DNA of 41,359 nt, from assembly GCA_003140315.1 (NCBI GenBank), contig PLJS01000232.1:545-41903 (forward strand), written 5' to 3'. The notes under the pieces are model-generated. The model had not been told where the DNA came from, made no database searches, and saw nothing but the letters and a program-made list of their open reading frames with translations. The translations under genes were made by a program, and so were the position numbers. This stretch comes from Hyphomicrobiales bacterium (GTDB lineage: Bacteria > Pseudomonadota > Alphaproteobacteria > Rhizobiales > Xanthobacteraceae). Below are positions 8,232-15,373 of the stretch, in pieces. Within the stretch, counting starts at the first letter, position 1. Every line of letters begins with the position of its first letter.

Positions 8232-8495
8232 CTAGAGCGAACGCGCCTTCTTGGCCCAAGCCGATGCCGACTCGAAGGTCTCGAGGTTCTTCCCTTCACG
8301 CGCATCCTTGATGGCCTGCCGTGTTTGCTTGTTGGGTATCCGCACCGGAAAAGGAAGTCCGTTGGTCAAGCGAATCTGCGTCAGAAACAGACCGATGGCT
8401 TCGCTCGACGTGAGACCGATCTTCTTGAGTACGGCTTCGGCATCGCGTTTGAGCGCGGGCTCGACGCGCGCACGAACGGTTTCCGTCTTTGCCAT
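8232..8495 (-). CDS. dinJ: DinJ/RelB-family antitoxin
   Basis: An 87-residue antitoxin. The N-terminal ribbon-helix-helix (TETVRARVEPALKRDAEAVLKKIGLTSSEAIGLFL) matches RelB/DinJ dimers that bind their own promoter. The C-terminal part (PFPVRIPNKQTRQAI) is the segment that wraps the toxin. It is the first gene of the operon with the YafQ-type toxin; neutralisation and autoregulation are expected from the family. The upstream stretch to about 8555 should contain the autoregulated promoter, but I see no unambiguous palindrome there. Confidence 0.88.
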   Translation of the reverse strand: MAKTETVRARVEPALKRDAEAVLKKIGLTSSEAIGLFLTQIRLTNGLPFPVRIPNKQTRQAIKDAREGKNLETFESASAWAKKARSL

Positions 8496-8601
8496 GTTTC
8501 CCGAACCTGAATGACGCTAGCGTAGCACAAATGGGCTACCGTATCCAGGAATTCAAGATTTCATTGAAAGCAGGACGTTGCCGTCTGGTCGGCTCGCGCG
8601 G

Positions 8602-8925
8602 TTACGCGTCGCATTTTAGTGCCCGACCCATCGTTCGGCGTCCAGCCGCCGCCGTATAGACCGCCATCACATCTCCCGGCTCCGCGCGACGGCGCGCGCG
8701 CGTCTGCGGGGCGTGGGTCTGCGTCGCGATGAGCTGAGCCAGGAACGCCGCGAGCGGACGCGCGGCGGCTCCCGTCACGGCTTCGCTCCGCGTCGCCGGC
8801 GCAACCGCAATCAGCGCACGGCTCTCGCTCTCCGGCGCACCACCCGCGCGGGGCTGATCGCGGTCCCGCCGGGGCGTGCGCGAAGCGGTGAATGCCGATG
8901 CTCCGATGCCGTCGACGGTCGCCAA
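8602..8925 (-). CDS. hypothetical protein, TTG start
   Basis: Proposed 107-residue gene on the minus strand between the antitoxin and the GGDEF-EAL gene. Support: an AGGAGG ribosome site (8932-8937) five bases before TTG at 8925, and a C-terminal region that looks protein-like, with ALIAVAPA, AAFLAQLIATQTHAPQTR and RRAEPGDVMAVYTAA. I recall that last pattern from small Rhizobiales proteins of about 100 residues of unknown function. The N-terminal third is low-complexity and not diagnostic. No signal peptide or membrane span. The frame continues open upstream to 9570, antisense to the GGDEF-EAL gene, which is GC-bias noise. Divergent from that gene, sharing about 200 bases of upstream DNA. Confidence 0.55.
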   Translation of the reverse strand: MATVDGIGASAFTASRTPRRDRDQPRAGGAPESESRALIAVAPATRSEAVTGAAARPLAAFLAQLIATQTHAPQTRARRRAEPGDVMAVYTAAAGRRTMGRALKCDA

Positions 8926-9126
8926 CGCCGCCTCCTGTCTCAAAACGGGACAATCTGTCCGGTCTTGCACTCGGAGTGGCAATCGGCGTGCCGCCGGCGC
9001 GTTCCGCCTCCGGGGCGCGGCTTTGTCCACCGGCGTTGCCAAATCTTTAGGGTTTTCCCGACAGATTGACGCGATCGCTGCCGTCGGGCCTGCCGTCCTG
9101 CGGCATTCCCAGGACAGGACTGTCAC

Positions 9127-10878
9127 GTGACGCGCGAGCCCCGCAGTTCCATCGCCACCAGGCTCACGCCCGGAGCCGCTTCCGCCGGTCCGTTCGATCC
9201 GCCCGGCATCCTGGCCTCGATCGGGCTCGTTCCATACGACTGGCGTATCGACACCGACGCGCTGACCTGGGGCCCGAACGCCGCCGACGTCCTGCGTGTC
9301 GCCGACGGCGCGACGATCGCGACCGGGCGTGGCTATGCGACCTATCTCGATCCGAAGAACGCATCGAGCCGCTATGACGCCGTGACCCAGACCGCGGGTC
9401 CCGATGCCGGCGCCGGCGTCCCCTACCAGACCGAATACTGCCTGCAGGCCGGCGCAAACGGCGGAACGAGGCTCTGGGTCGAGGATACCGGCCGCTGGTT
9501 CGGCGGGCCGGACGGACGTCCGGCGCGGGCGCACGGCGTCGTGCGCGTCGTGACCGAGCGCCACGATCACGAGCAGCGCCTTGCTTACCTGTCCCGTTTC
9601 GACGGCCTCACCGGCGAGATGAACCGCAATGCCATCACCGAGATTCTGAAAGAGGCGCTCGAGGACGCCGTGCGCTATCGCGGCTCATGCGGCTTCCTGC
9701 TGGTCGCGGTCGACAATCTCGCGCGCATCAACGAATCCTACGGCTTCGGCGTCGCCGACGAGGTGATCGCCTCGGTCGGCCGGCGCATCCGCTCGCGCAT
9801 GCGCGGCGCCGACATGCTTGGACGTGTCGCCGGCAACAAATTCGGCATCGTGTTGAAGAACGCGACCCCCGACGACCTCTCCGCCGCCGCCGACCGGTTC
9901 CTGGCCGCGGTGCGCGAGGACGTCGTGCAGACCGAGCACGGCGCGGTCGCGGCGACCGTAACGATTGGCGGCGTCGCGGCGCCGCGCCACGCCCGCACTG
10001 TCGAGGAAATCCTGGCGCATGCGCAGGAATCGCTCGATTCCGCGAAAGCCAAACGTCGCGGCTCGTTCGTCGCCTACCGGCCGAATATCGAGCGCGAGGC
10101 GGTGCGCAAGGAGAATGCCCGTTCGACCGACGAGATCGTCGCTGCGCTCAACGAGCGGCGCATCGTGCTCGCCTTCGAGCCGGTGGTTACGACCGCGAAG
10201 CGCGAAGCCGCCTTCTACGAGTGCCTGATGCGCATCCGCCGCGGCGACGGCACGCTGGTGCCGGCGAGCGCCGTGATCCCGATCGCCGAGAACCTCGGCC
10301 TGGTGCGCCTGATCGACCACCGCGTGATGGAGCTCTTGATCGCCGAGATGGTGGCGTCGCCGAGCCTCACCGCGAGCCTCAACGTCTCGCCGGACTCAGC
10401 GACCGACCCCGACTGGTGGGCTTCGCTCGGCGCGCATCTGCGCTCGCGGCCGGGGCTTGCGCAGCGCCTCATCATCGAGATCACCGAGACTGCCGCGATC
10501 CAGGACGTCGCCGAGACCGCGGGCTTCGTCACGCGTGCCAAGGACCTCGGCTGCCGCATCGCGATCGACGATTTCGGCGCCGGCCATACCTCGTTCCGCA
10601 ATCTGCGCGCGCTCGGCGTGGACATCATCAAGATCGACGGCGCGTTCGTGCAGAATCTCACCCGCTCGGAGGACGACCGCGCGTTCGTGCGCACGCTGAT
10701 CGAGCTTGGACGCTCGCTCGGCCTGAAGACCGTTGCCGAATGGGTGCAGGAGGAAGCCGCCGCCGCGATGCTGGCGAGCTGGGGGTGCGACTACCTCCAG
10801 GGCGGCTTCATCGCCCGCGCCAGCGTCGATTACCCGTGGGCGCCGCGCGACGGTGCGGCGACCGGCACGGCCCGCTAG
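9127..10878 (+). CDS. PAS-like/GGDEF(degenerate)/EAL cyclic-di-GMP protein
   Basis: A 583-residue, apparently cytosolic protein. About 30-150 is PAS-like (YDWRIDTDALTWGPNAADVL). The GGDEF domain (about 150-315) begins FDGLTGEMNR, but its signature is VAGNKFG (AGNKF at 235-239 in place of GGDEF), so diguanylate cyclase activity is not expected. The EAL domain (about 335-570) has ECL at 365-367 instead of EAL, keeping the metal-binding Glu, plus N419, E451, DDFG at 481-484, K502, E538 and Q558. Most catalytic residues for cyclic-di-GMP hydrolysis are thus retained. Likely a phosphodiesterase with a regulatory or inert GGDEF domain. GTG start 9127 follows a weak AGGAC-type ribosome site. It converges on phaR with three bases between stops. 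Confidence 0.88.
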   Translation: MTREPRSSIATRLTPGAASAGPFDPPGILASIGLVPYDWRIDTDALTWGPNAADVLRVADGATIATGRGYATYLDPKNASSRYDAVTQTAGPDAGAGVPYQTEYCLQAGANGGTRLWVEDTGRWFGGPDGRPARAHGVVRVVTERHDHEQRLAYLSRFDGLTGEMNRNAITEILKEALEDAVRYRGSCGFLLVAVDNLARINESYGFGVADEVIASVGRRIRSRMRGADMLGRVAGNKFGIVLKNATPDDLSAAADRFLAAVREDVVQTEHGAVAATVTIGGVAAPRHARTVEEILAHAQESLDSAKAKRRGSFVAYRPNIEREAVRKENARSTDEIVAALNERRIVLAFEPVVTTAKREAAFYECLMRIRRGDGTLVPASAVIPIAENLGLVRLIDHRVMELLIAEMVASPSLTASLNVSPDSATDPDWWASLGAHLRSRPGLAQRLIIEITETAAIQDVAETAGFVTRAKDLGCRIAIDDFGAGHTSFRNLRALGVDIIKIDGAFVQNLTRSEDDRAFVRTLIELGRSLGLKTVAEWVQEEAAAAMLASWGCDYLQGGFIARASVDYPWAPRDGAATGTAR

Positions 10879-10881
10879 CTC

Positions 10882-11487
10882 TCAGCCCTTATCCCTGTCG
10901 CCCAGGCGCTCGACGCGCTTCTGCATGTCGGCGAGTTGGCGCTTGAGCTCCTCGAGATCGCCCGGCGAAGCCGGCGCTGCCGCCTCCGGCTCCGGCGTGC
11001 TCGCCGCGGCTGCGGCCGCCGCCTGCTCGTCGCGGCGCGCGAACGGCGCGAACATCGAGAAGGCCTGCTTGAACATGTCCATGTTGCGGCGGACCTGATC
11101 CTCGAGCGGACCGAACGGCGTCACGCCAAACGCGTGCACCATCTGGTTGCGGAACTTCTCCTGTTCCTTGGTGAGCGAGTCGATCGAGACTTCGAGATAG
11201 CGCGGCACCAGCGTCTGCATCGAGTCGCCGTAGAAGCGGATGAGCTGGCGCAGGAAGTTGATCGGCAGCAGGTTCTGCCCTTCCTTGCCCTCCTGCTCGA
11301 CGATGATCTGGGTCAGCACCGAGCGGGTGATGTCCTCGCCGGTCTTGGCATCGGAGACGACGAAATCCTCGCCGCTCTTCACCATGGTGGCGAGGTCTTC
11401 CAGCGTCACGTAGGTGCTGGTGCCGGTATTGTAGAGCCGCCGGTTGGCGTACTTCTTGATCGCGACCGGACCTTCGGTTTTGGCCAT
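10882..11487 (-). CDS. phaR: polyhydroxyalkanoate synthesis repressor PhaR
   Basis: A 201-residue regulator of PHB metabolism. Residues 7-66 are the PHA-accumulation-regulator DNA-binding domain (IKKYANRRLYNTGTSTYV, then TLEDLATMVKSGEDFVV, DAKTGEDITRSVLTQII). Next come two helical PHB-accumulation repeats (LPINFLRQLIRFYGDSMQ; VPRYLEVSIDSLTKEQEKFRNQM, with an FGPLEDQVRRNMDMFKQAF segment). The C-terminus is Ala/Pro-rich and closes with a short coiled coil (LEELKRQLADMQKRVERL). In Paracoccus and Rhodobacter PhaR represses phasin and its own gene and is released by binding PHB. Divergent from phaA-phaB. Start 11487 aligns with the family; the open extension upstream overlaps the preceding mini-gene in another frame. 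Confidence 0.95.
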   Translation of the reverse strand: MAKTEGPVAIKKYANRRLYNTGTSTYVTLEDLATMVKSGEDFVVSDAKTGEDITRSVLTQIIVEQEGKEGQNLLPINFLRQLIRFYGDSMQTLVPRYLEVSIDSLTKEQEKFRNQMVHAFGVTPFGPLEDQVRRNMDMFKQAFSMFAPFARRDEQAAAAAAASTPEPEAAAPASPGDLEELKRQLADMQKRVERLGDRDKG

Positions 11488-11491
11488 GGCG

Positions 11492-11689
11492 TCAATGCTC
11501 GGTGGGGCTTTGGGCGAGAATGAATTGGGTGATATCAGCGCCGGTCTTGGCATCGTGCACGACGACCTCGAAGCCGTCGTGGGCCAGCGCCATGAGGTCT
11601 TCGAGCAGCACATAGCCGCCCGTTGCGGGGCGATAGAGCCGCCGGTTGCCGTAGAGCTTGACCACGACCGGATCGCCGAAGGGGGCCAT
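11492..11689 (-). CDS. stand-alone PhaR-type DNA-binding domain protein
   Basis: A 65-residue protein made only of the PHA-accumulation-regulator DNA-binding domain (VVVKLYGNRRLYRPATGGYVL, EDLMALAHDGFEVVVHDAKTG, ADITQFILAQ). It aligns end to end with residues 7-66 of the PhaR encoded four bases downstream but diverges clearly, so it is not a recent duplication. It stops before the PHB-binding helices. The start at 11689 has AAGGA about eight bases upstream; the frame remains open to 11809. Same operon as phaR, first gene. It could compete for PhaR operators or form mixed oligomers; both are inference. It might instead be a domain remnant, but the intact frame, ribosome site and normal codon use argue for a functional gene. 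Confidence 0.8.
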   Translation of the reverse strand: MAPFGDPVVVKLYGNRRLYRPATGGYVLLEDLMALAHDGFEVVVHDAKTGADITQFILAQSPTEH

Positions 11690-11711
11690 GCAGGGTCCTT
11701 GTGCGCGGTAA

Positions 11712-11724
11712 CTGCTGTAAGCAT
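11712..11724. promoter_or_regulatory. candidate PhaR operator
   Basis: CTGC, five bases, then GCAT (11712-11715 and 11721-11724), within a partly palindromic TGCTGTAAGCATAAGCA stretch just upstream of the phaR operon start. PhaR proteins are reported to bind TGC-rich sites of CTGC/GCAG type; this is a near match with one spacing or base difference. Position fits autoregulation. A TTGACA at 11846-11851 on the plus strand could be the -35 of phaA, but I find no well-spaced -10. Confidence 0.25.
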
Positions 11725-11938
11725 AAGCACTTTTAGGAGAGTGGGCTACCATTTTGTGCAGGGCGGCATATTTGCCGATAAGTCCCGGCGGCGCTTCGAC
11801 CGGCGTCATGGTGCTCCGCGGTATCGAACGCCATGCTGCACCTCATTGACAGCCGTTGGGCGGGCTATCAAGGATGGCCGCTAACCAATCGTCGAACGGG
11901 CTGCCGCGCATATCGCCGGGCTCACAAGGAGATTTCAC

Positions 11939-13114
11939 ATGCAGGACGACATCGTCATCGTTGGGGCGGCGCGCACGCCGGTCGGCGCCTTCAATGGAGC
12001 GTTCGCCAATCTGCCGGCCCATGAGCTCGGCAAGGTCGCGATCCAGGAGGCGATGAAGCGCGCCGGCGTCGAAGGAAAGCAGATTTCGGAAGTCATCATG
12101 GGGCAGATCCTGACCGCCGCCGAGGGGCAGAACCCGGCCCGCCAGGCCTCGATCGCCGCCGGTATCCCGGTGGAGAGCCCGGCCTGGGGCATCAACATGC
12201 TGTGCGGTTCCGGGCTGCGGGCGGTCGCGCTCGGCTATCAGGCGATCCTCAACGGCGACAGCGACATCGTGGTCGCGGGCGGCCAGGAATCCATGAGCAT
12301 GGCGCCGCATGCGCAGCATTTGCGCGCTGGCGTGAAGATGGGCCCGCTCGAACTGGTCGACACCATGATCAAGGACGGGCTGTGGGACGCCTTCAACGGC
12401 TACCACATGGGCAACACGGCGGAGAACGTCGCCAAGCAGTACCAGATCACGCGCGGCCAGCAGGACGAGTTCGCGGCCGGTTCGCAGAACAAGGCCGAGG
12501 CGGCGATGAAATCCGGCCGGTTCAAGGATGAGATCGTCCCGGTGACCATCAAGTCGCGCAAGGGCGATATCGTGGTCGACACCGACGAGTATCCGAAGGC
12601 CGGCGTGACGGTGGAGGGCATTTCCAAGCTCCGCCCGGCGTTCGAGAAGGACGGCACCGTGACCGCCGCCAACGCCTCCGGCATCAATGACGGCGCGGCC
12701 GCCGTGGTGCTGATGAAGGCGAGCGAGGCGGCGAAGCTCGGCAAGACGCCGCTCGCCCGCATCGTCTCCTGGGCGCATGCCGGCGTCGATCCGGCGATCA
12801 TGGGTACGGGCCCGATCCCGGCTTCGCGCGCCGCGCTGAAGAAGGCCGGCTGGAATATCGCCGACCTCGACCTGATCGAGGCCAACGAGGCGTTCGCCGC
12901 GCAGGCGTGTGCGGTGAACAAGGACCTCGGCTGGGACACCTCCAAGGTCAACGTCAATGGTGGCGCGATCGCGCTCGGCCATCCGATCGGCGCCTCGGGC
13001 GCGCGCGTGCTCACAACACTGCTGTTCGAAATGCAGAAGCGCAACGCCAAGAAGGGCCTTGCGACGCTCTGCATCGGCGGCGGGATGGGCATCGCGATGT
13101 GCGTCGAGCGGTAA
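11939..13114 (+). CDS. phaA: acetyl-CoA acetyltransferase (beta-ketothiolase)
   Basis: A 391-residue biosynthetic thiolase that condenses two acetyl-CoA to acetoacetyl-CoA, the first step to polyhydroxybutyrate. Catalytic residues match the Zoogloea enzyme in type and number: C89 in [10 protein letters not shown]348 in [16 protein letters not shown] and C378 in CIGGGMG. NEAFA (family NEAF motif) is also present. The start is fixed by AAGGAG at 11926-11931. phaB follows after 159 bases and phaR lies divergently upstream, the standard PHB locus of Rhizobiales. Expected cytosolic homotetramer. Confidence 0.97.
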   Translation: MQDDIVIVGAARTPVGAFNGAFANLPAHELGKVAIQEAMKRAGVEGKQISEVIMGQILTAAEGQNPARQASIAAGIPVESPAWGINMLCGSGLRAVALGYQAILNGDSDIVVAGGQESMSMAPHAQHLRAGVKMGPLELVDTMIKDGLWDAFNGYHMGNTAENVAKQYQITRGQQDEFAAGSQNKAEAAMKSGRFKDEIVPVTIKSRKGDIVVDTDEYPKAGVTVEGISKLRPAFEKDGTVTAANASGINDGAAAVVLMKASEAAKLGKTPLARIVSWAHAGVDPAIMGTGPIPASRAALKKAGWNIADLDLIEANEAFAAQACAVNKDLGWDTSKVNVNGGAIALGHPIGASGARVLTTLLFEMQKRNAKKGLATLCIGGGMGIAMCVER

Positions 13115-13149
13115 GTTTTGTGTCCCGGGCGCAAGTCCCCTTTCTTGAT

Positions 13150-13173
13150 CCCTCCCCCGCTTGCGGGGGAGGG
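13150..13173. terminator. C/G-rich hairpin between phaA and phaB
   Basis: Perfect inverted repeat with 11-base arms (13150-13160, 13163-13173); the inner bases probably form the loop, leaving about 9 bp. It matches the recurrent C/T-rich hairpin type of this window. There is no T-run, so it may attenuate or stabilise mRNA rather than terminate fully before phaB. Confidence 0.45.
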
Positions 13174-13193
13174 TAGGGTGGGGCCTAACCGGG

Positions 13194-13240
13194 GTCCCGC
13201 ATCTGCGATGCACCGTTTCACGCTGCATCGCGTGCGGGAC
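13194..13240. repeat. bipartite inverted repeat upstream of phaB
   Basis: Two nested arm pairs: GTCCCGC (13194-13200) with GCGGGAC (13234-13240), and GCGATGCA (13205-13212) with TGCATCGC (13224-13231), around an 11-base centre. It ends 33 bases before the phaB ATG. The TGCA-containing inner arms resemble TGC-rich PhaR targets, so it could be an operator or an mRNA structure; neither is proven. Confidence 0.5.
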
Positions 13241-13273
13241 ACGCAAAAACGAGAATGAGGGGAGGAACCGGGA

Positions 13274-13999
13274 ATGGCACGCGTAGCAGTCGTGACGGGT
13301 GGCACGCGCGGTATCGGCGAGGCGATCTCGAAGGCGCTCAAGGCGGCCGGCTACAAGGTCGCTGCCGTCTATGCCGGCAATGACGAGGCGGCGGCCAAGT
13401 TCAAAAGCGCGACCGGCATCCCGGTCTACAAGTGGGACGTGTCGTCCTACGAGGCCTGCGAGGCGGGCTTGAAGCAGGTCGAAGCCGATCTCGGCGCGGT
13501 CGACGTGCTGATCAACAATGCCGGCATCACGCGCGACGCCATGCTCCACCGCATGAAGCCCGAGCAGTGGACCGCGGTGATCAACACCAACCTCAACTCG
13601 CTGTTCAACATGACGCGCCCTGTCATTGAAGGCATGCGTGCGCGCAAGTTCGGCCGCATCATCAACATCTCGTCGATCAACGGCCAGAAGGGCCAGATGG
13701 GCCAGACCAATTACTCCGCCGCCAAGGCCGGGGACATCGGCTTCACCAAGGCGCTGGCGCAGGAGAGCGCCAAGGCCGGCATCACGGTGAACGCGATCTG
13801 CCCGGGCTACATCAACACCGAGATGGTGCAGGCCGTGCCGAAGGACGTGCTGGAGAAGGCGATCCTGCCGCTCATTCCGGTCGGCCGGCTTGGCGAGCCG
13901 GACGAGGTCGCGCGCTGCGTCGTGTTTCTGGCCTCCGACGAGGCGGGCTTCATAACCGGCTCGACGCTGAGTGCGAATGGCGGGCAATATCTGGCGTAA
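13274..13999 (+). CDS. phaB: acetoacetyl-CoA reductase
   Basis: A 241-residue NADPH-dependent SDR that reduces acetoacetyl-CoA to (R)-3-hydroxybutyryl-CoA for PHB synthesis. Cofactor loop TGGTRGIG (8-15), NNAG (81-84), catalytic S134, Y147 and K151 (NYSAAK), and GYINTEMVQAVP typical of PhaB rather than FabG. Ends in GSTLSANGGQYLA, also PhaB-like. It follows phaA, whose product is its substrate. GGAGG upstream of ATG 13274 supports the start. No phaC is in the window. Confidence 0.96.
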   Translation: MARVAVVTGGTRGIGEAISKALKAAGYKVAAVYAGNDEAAAKFKSATGIPVYKWDVSSYEACEAGLKQVEADLGAVDVLINNAGITRDAMLHRMKPEQWTAVINTNLNSLFNMTRPVIEGMRARKFGRIINISSINGQKGQMGQTNYSAAKAGDIGFTKALAQESAKAGITVNAICPGYINTEMVQAVPKDVLEKAILPLIPVGRLGEPDEVARCVVFLASDEAGFITGSTLSANGGQYLA

Positions 14000-14007
14000 G
14001 CTCCGCT

Positions 14008-14114
14008 CGTCATCCTGAGGCGGCCGCCGGAGGCGGCCCTCGAAGGATGGCCGCAGACTCGGAGCAAGCGCCGTCGCCCTTCGAGGCTCGTTTCACTCGC
14101 ACCTCAGGGTGACG
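14008..14114. repeat. bimodular palindromic repeat between phaB and the acyl-CoA dehydrogenase
   Basis: Outer arms CGTCATCCTGAGG (14008-14020) and CCTCAGGGTGACG (14102-14114) pair at 12 of 13 positions. Inner arms CCTCGAAGG (14038-14046) and CCTTCGAGG (14078-14086) pair perfectly, and GGCCGCC/GGCGGCC lies between. A half-copy occurs at 19154-19196. This is the architecture of dispersed palindromic elements common in Bradyrhizobium-type genomes, probably also acting as the phaB terminator. Confidence 0.7.
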
Positions 14115-14130
14115 GCTCAGTGGGGCGCTC

Positions 14131-15360
14131 ATGGACCTCGGACTATCGGCGGACCAACTGGCGCTGCAGGCGCGTGCGCGCGCCTTCGCCCGCGAGATCG
14201 CGCGTCCGCGTGCAGCTGAGATCGACGCGACGGAGCAGTACCCCTGGGACATCGTGAAGGCGCTGACCGGCGCGGGCTTCGTCGGCATGACGATCCCGAC
14301 CGCCTATGGCGGGCAGGGGCGCTCGTTCCTCGATGCGGTGCTGGTGATCGAGGAGATGGCGAAGTGCTGCACGGTCACCGCGCGCATCGCGGTCGAGACC
14401 AACATGGGCGCGATCTCGACCGTGATGGCCTATGGCACCGACGAGCAGAAGCGCCTCGCGGCCTCCCTGGTGCTCTCGGGCGACAAGCCCGCGATCTGCA
14501 TCACGGAGCCTGAAGCAGGCTCCGATACGACCGCGATGTCCACCCGCGCCGACCGGCGCGGCGACCGCTACGTCATCAACGGCCGCAAGCACTGGATCAC
14601 CGGGGCCGGCGTGTCGCGGCTGCATCTCATCTTCGCGCGCGTGTTCGACGAGAGGGGCCAGGAGCTCGGCATCGGCGGCTTCCTTGCCGTGCGTGAGGAA
14701 AACGAAAACCTGGCGAAGGGTCCGCGTATGGCGCGCCGCGAGAAGACCATGGGCTTGCGCGGCATGCCCGAGGGCGAATTGGTCTTCGAGGATCTCGAGG
14801 TTCCCGCCAGCATGGCGGTGCTGCCGCCATCAGGCTTCCGGCGCGGCTTTGCCGACCTGATGAATGCCTATAACAGCCAACGCGTCGGCGCTGGCTCCGT
14901 CGCGATGGGGATCGCCGCGGGTGCGCTCGATCTTGCGGTCGACTGGGTGAAGGAGCGTGAGCAGTTCGGCCGCCCGATCGGCGAATTTCAAGGTTTGCAA
15001 TGGATGCTTGCCGACATGCAGACCCAGCTCACCGCGTCGCGGCTGATGCTCTACGCGGCGGCGCGCTCGCGCGGGAGCGGCTCGGCGTTCCCCGATCCGA
15101 TGCTGGCCGCGCAGGCCAAGATCTTCGCCAGCGAAGCCGCGATCCGCATCGTCAACGATGCCTTGCAGATGTTCGGGGCGCGGGGCTATTCGCGCGACCT
15201 GCCGTTGGAGCGCATGGCGCGCGACGTGCGCATGTTTACGATCGGTGGCGGCACCGCGCAGGTGCTGCGCACGCTGGTGGCCTCGCGGCTGCTCGGCTGG
15301 AAGCTGCCGCAGAGCCGCGACGGCTATGTCGAGGATTCGCGCCGGCTGGCCGCCGAGTAA
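14131..15360 (+). CDS. acyl-CoA dehydrogenase-family protein, desulfinase-like
   Basis: A 409-residue flavoprotein with the three acyl-CoA dehydrogenase domains: alpha-helical N domain (about 1-118), beta domain with FAD-binding CITEPEAGSD (123-132) and WITGAG, and C-terminal helical domain with EREQFGRPIGEFQ. Both usual positions for the catalytic glutamate are changed: helix G has NSQRVGAG (Q250) and the late motif is TIGGGTAQVLR instead of YEGT. R85 (TARIAVE) and Q250 correspond, from memory, to Arg84 and Gln246 of 3-sulfinopropanoyl-CoA desulfinase from Advenella. Other segments (TEQYPWD, VIEEMAKCC, LPQSRDGY) also resemble that enzyme. A desulfinase or another non-oxidising acyl-CoA enzyme is therefore more likely than a fatty-acid dehydrogenase. 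No ETF gene is nearby. Confidence 0.85.
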   Translation: MDLGLSADQLALQARARAFAREIARPRAAEIDATEQYPWDIVKALTGAGFVGMTIPTAYGGQGRSFLDAVLVIEEMAKCCTVTARIAVETNMGAISTVMAYGTDEQKRLAASLVLSGDKPAICITEPEAGSDTTAMSTRADRRGDRYVINGRKHWITGAGVSRLHLIFARVFDERGQELGIGGFLAVREENENLAKGPRMARREKTMGLRGMPEGELVFEDLEVPASMAVLPPSGFRRGFADLMNAYNSQRVGAGSVAMGIAAGALDLAVDWVKEREQFGRPIGEFQGLQWMLADMQTQLTASRLMLYAAARSRGSGSAFPDPMLAAQAKIFASEAAIRIVNDALQMFGARGYSRDLPLERMARDVRMFTIGGGTAQVLRTLVASRLLGWKLPQSRDGYVEDSRRLAAE

Positions 15361-15373
15361 CCCTGCTGGCGGC

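Noticed and set aside
9700-9900. Active diguanylate cyclase
   Set aside because: The GGDEF motif is AGNKF, missing the residues needed for GTP and metal handling.
11843-13987. 714-residue open frame on the minus strand across phaA and phaB
   Set aside because: It is antisense to two unmistakable genes and has the low-complexity Arg/His/Asp composition produced by GC-rich third positions.
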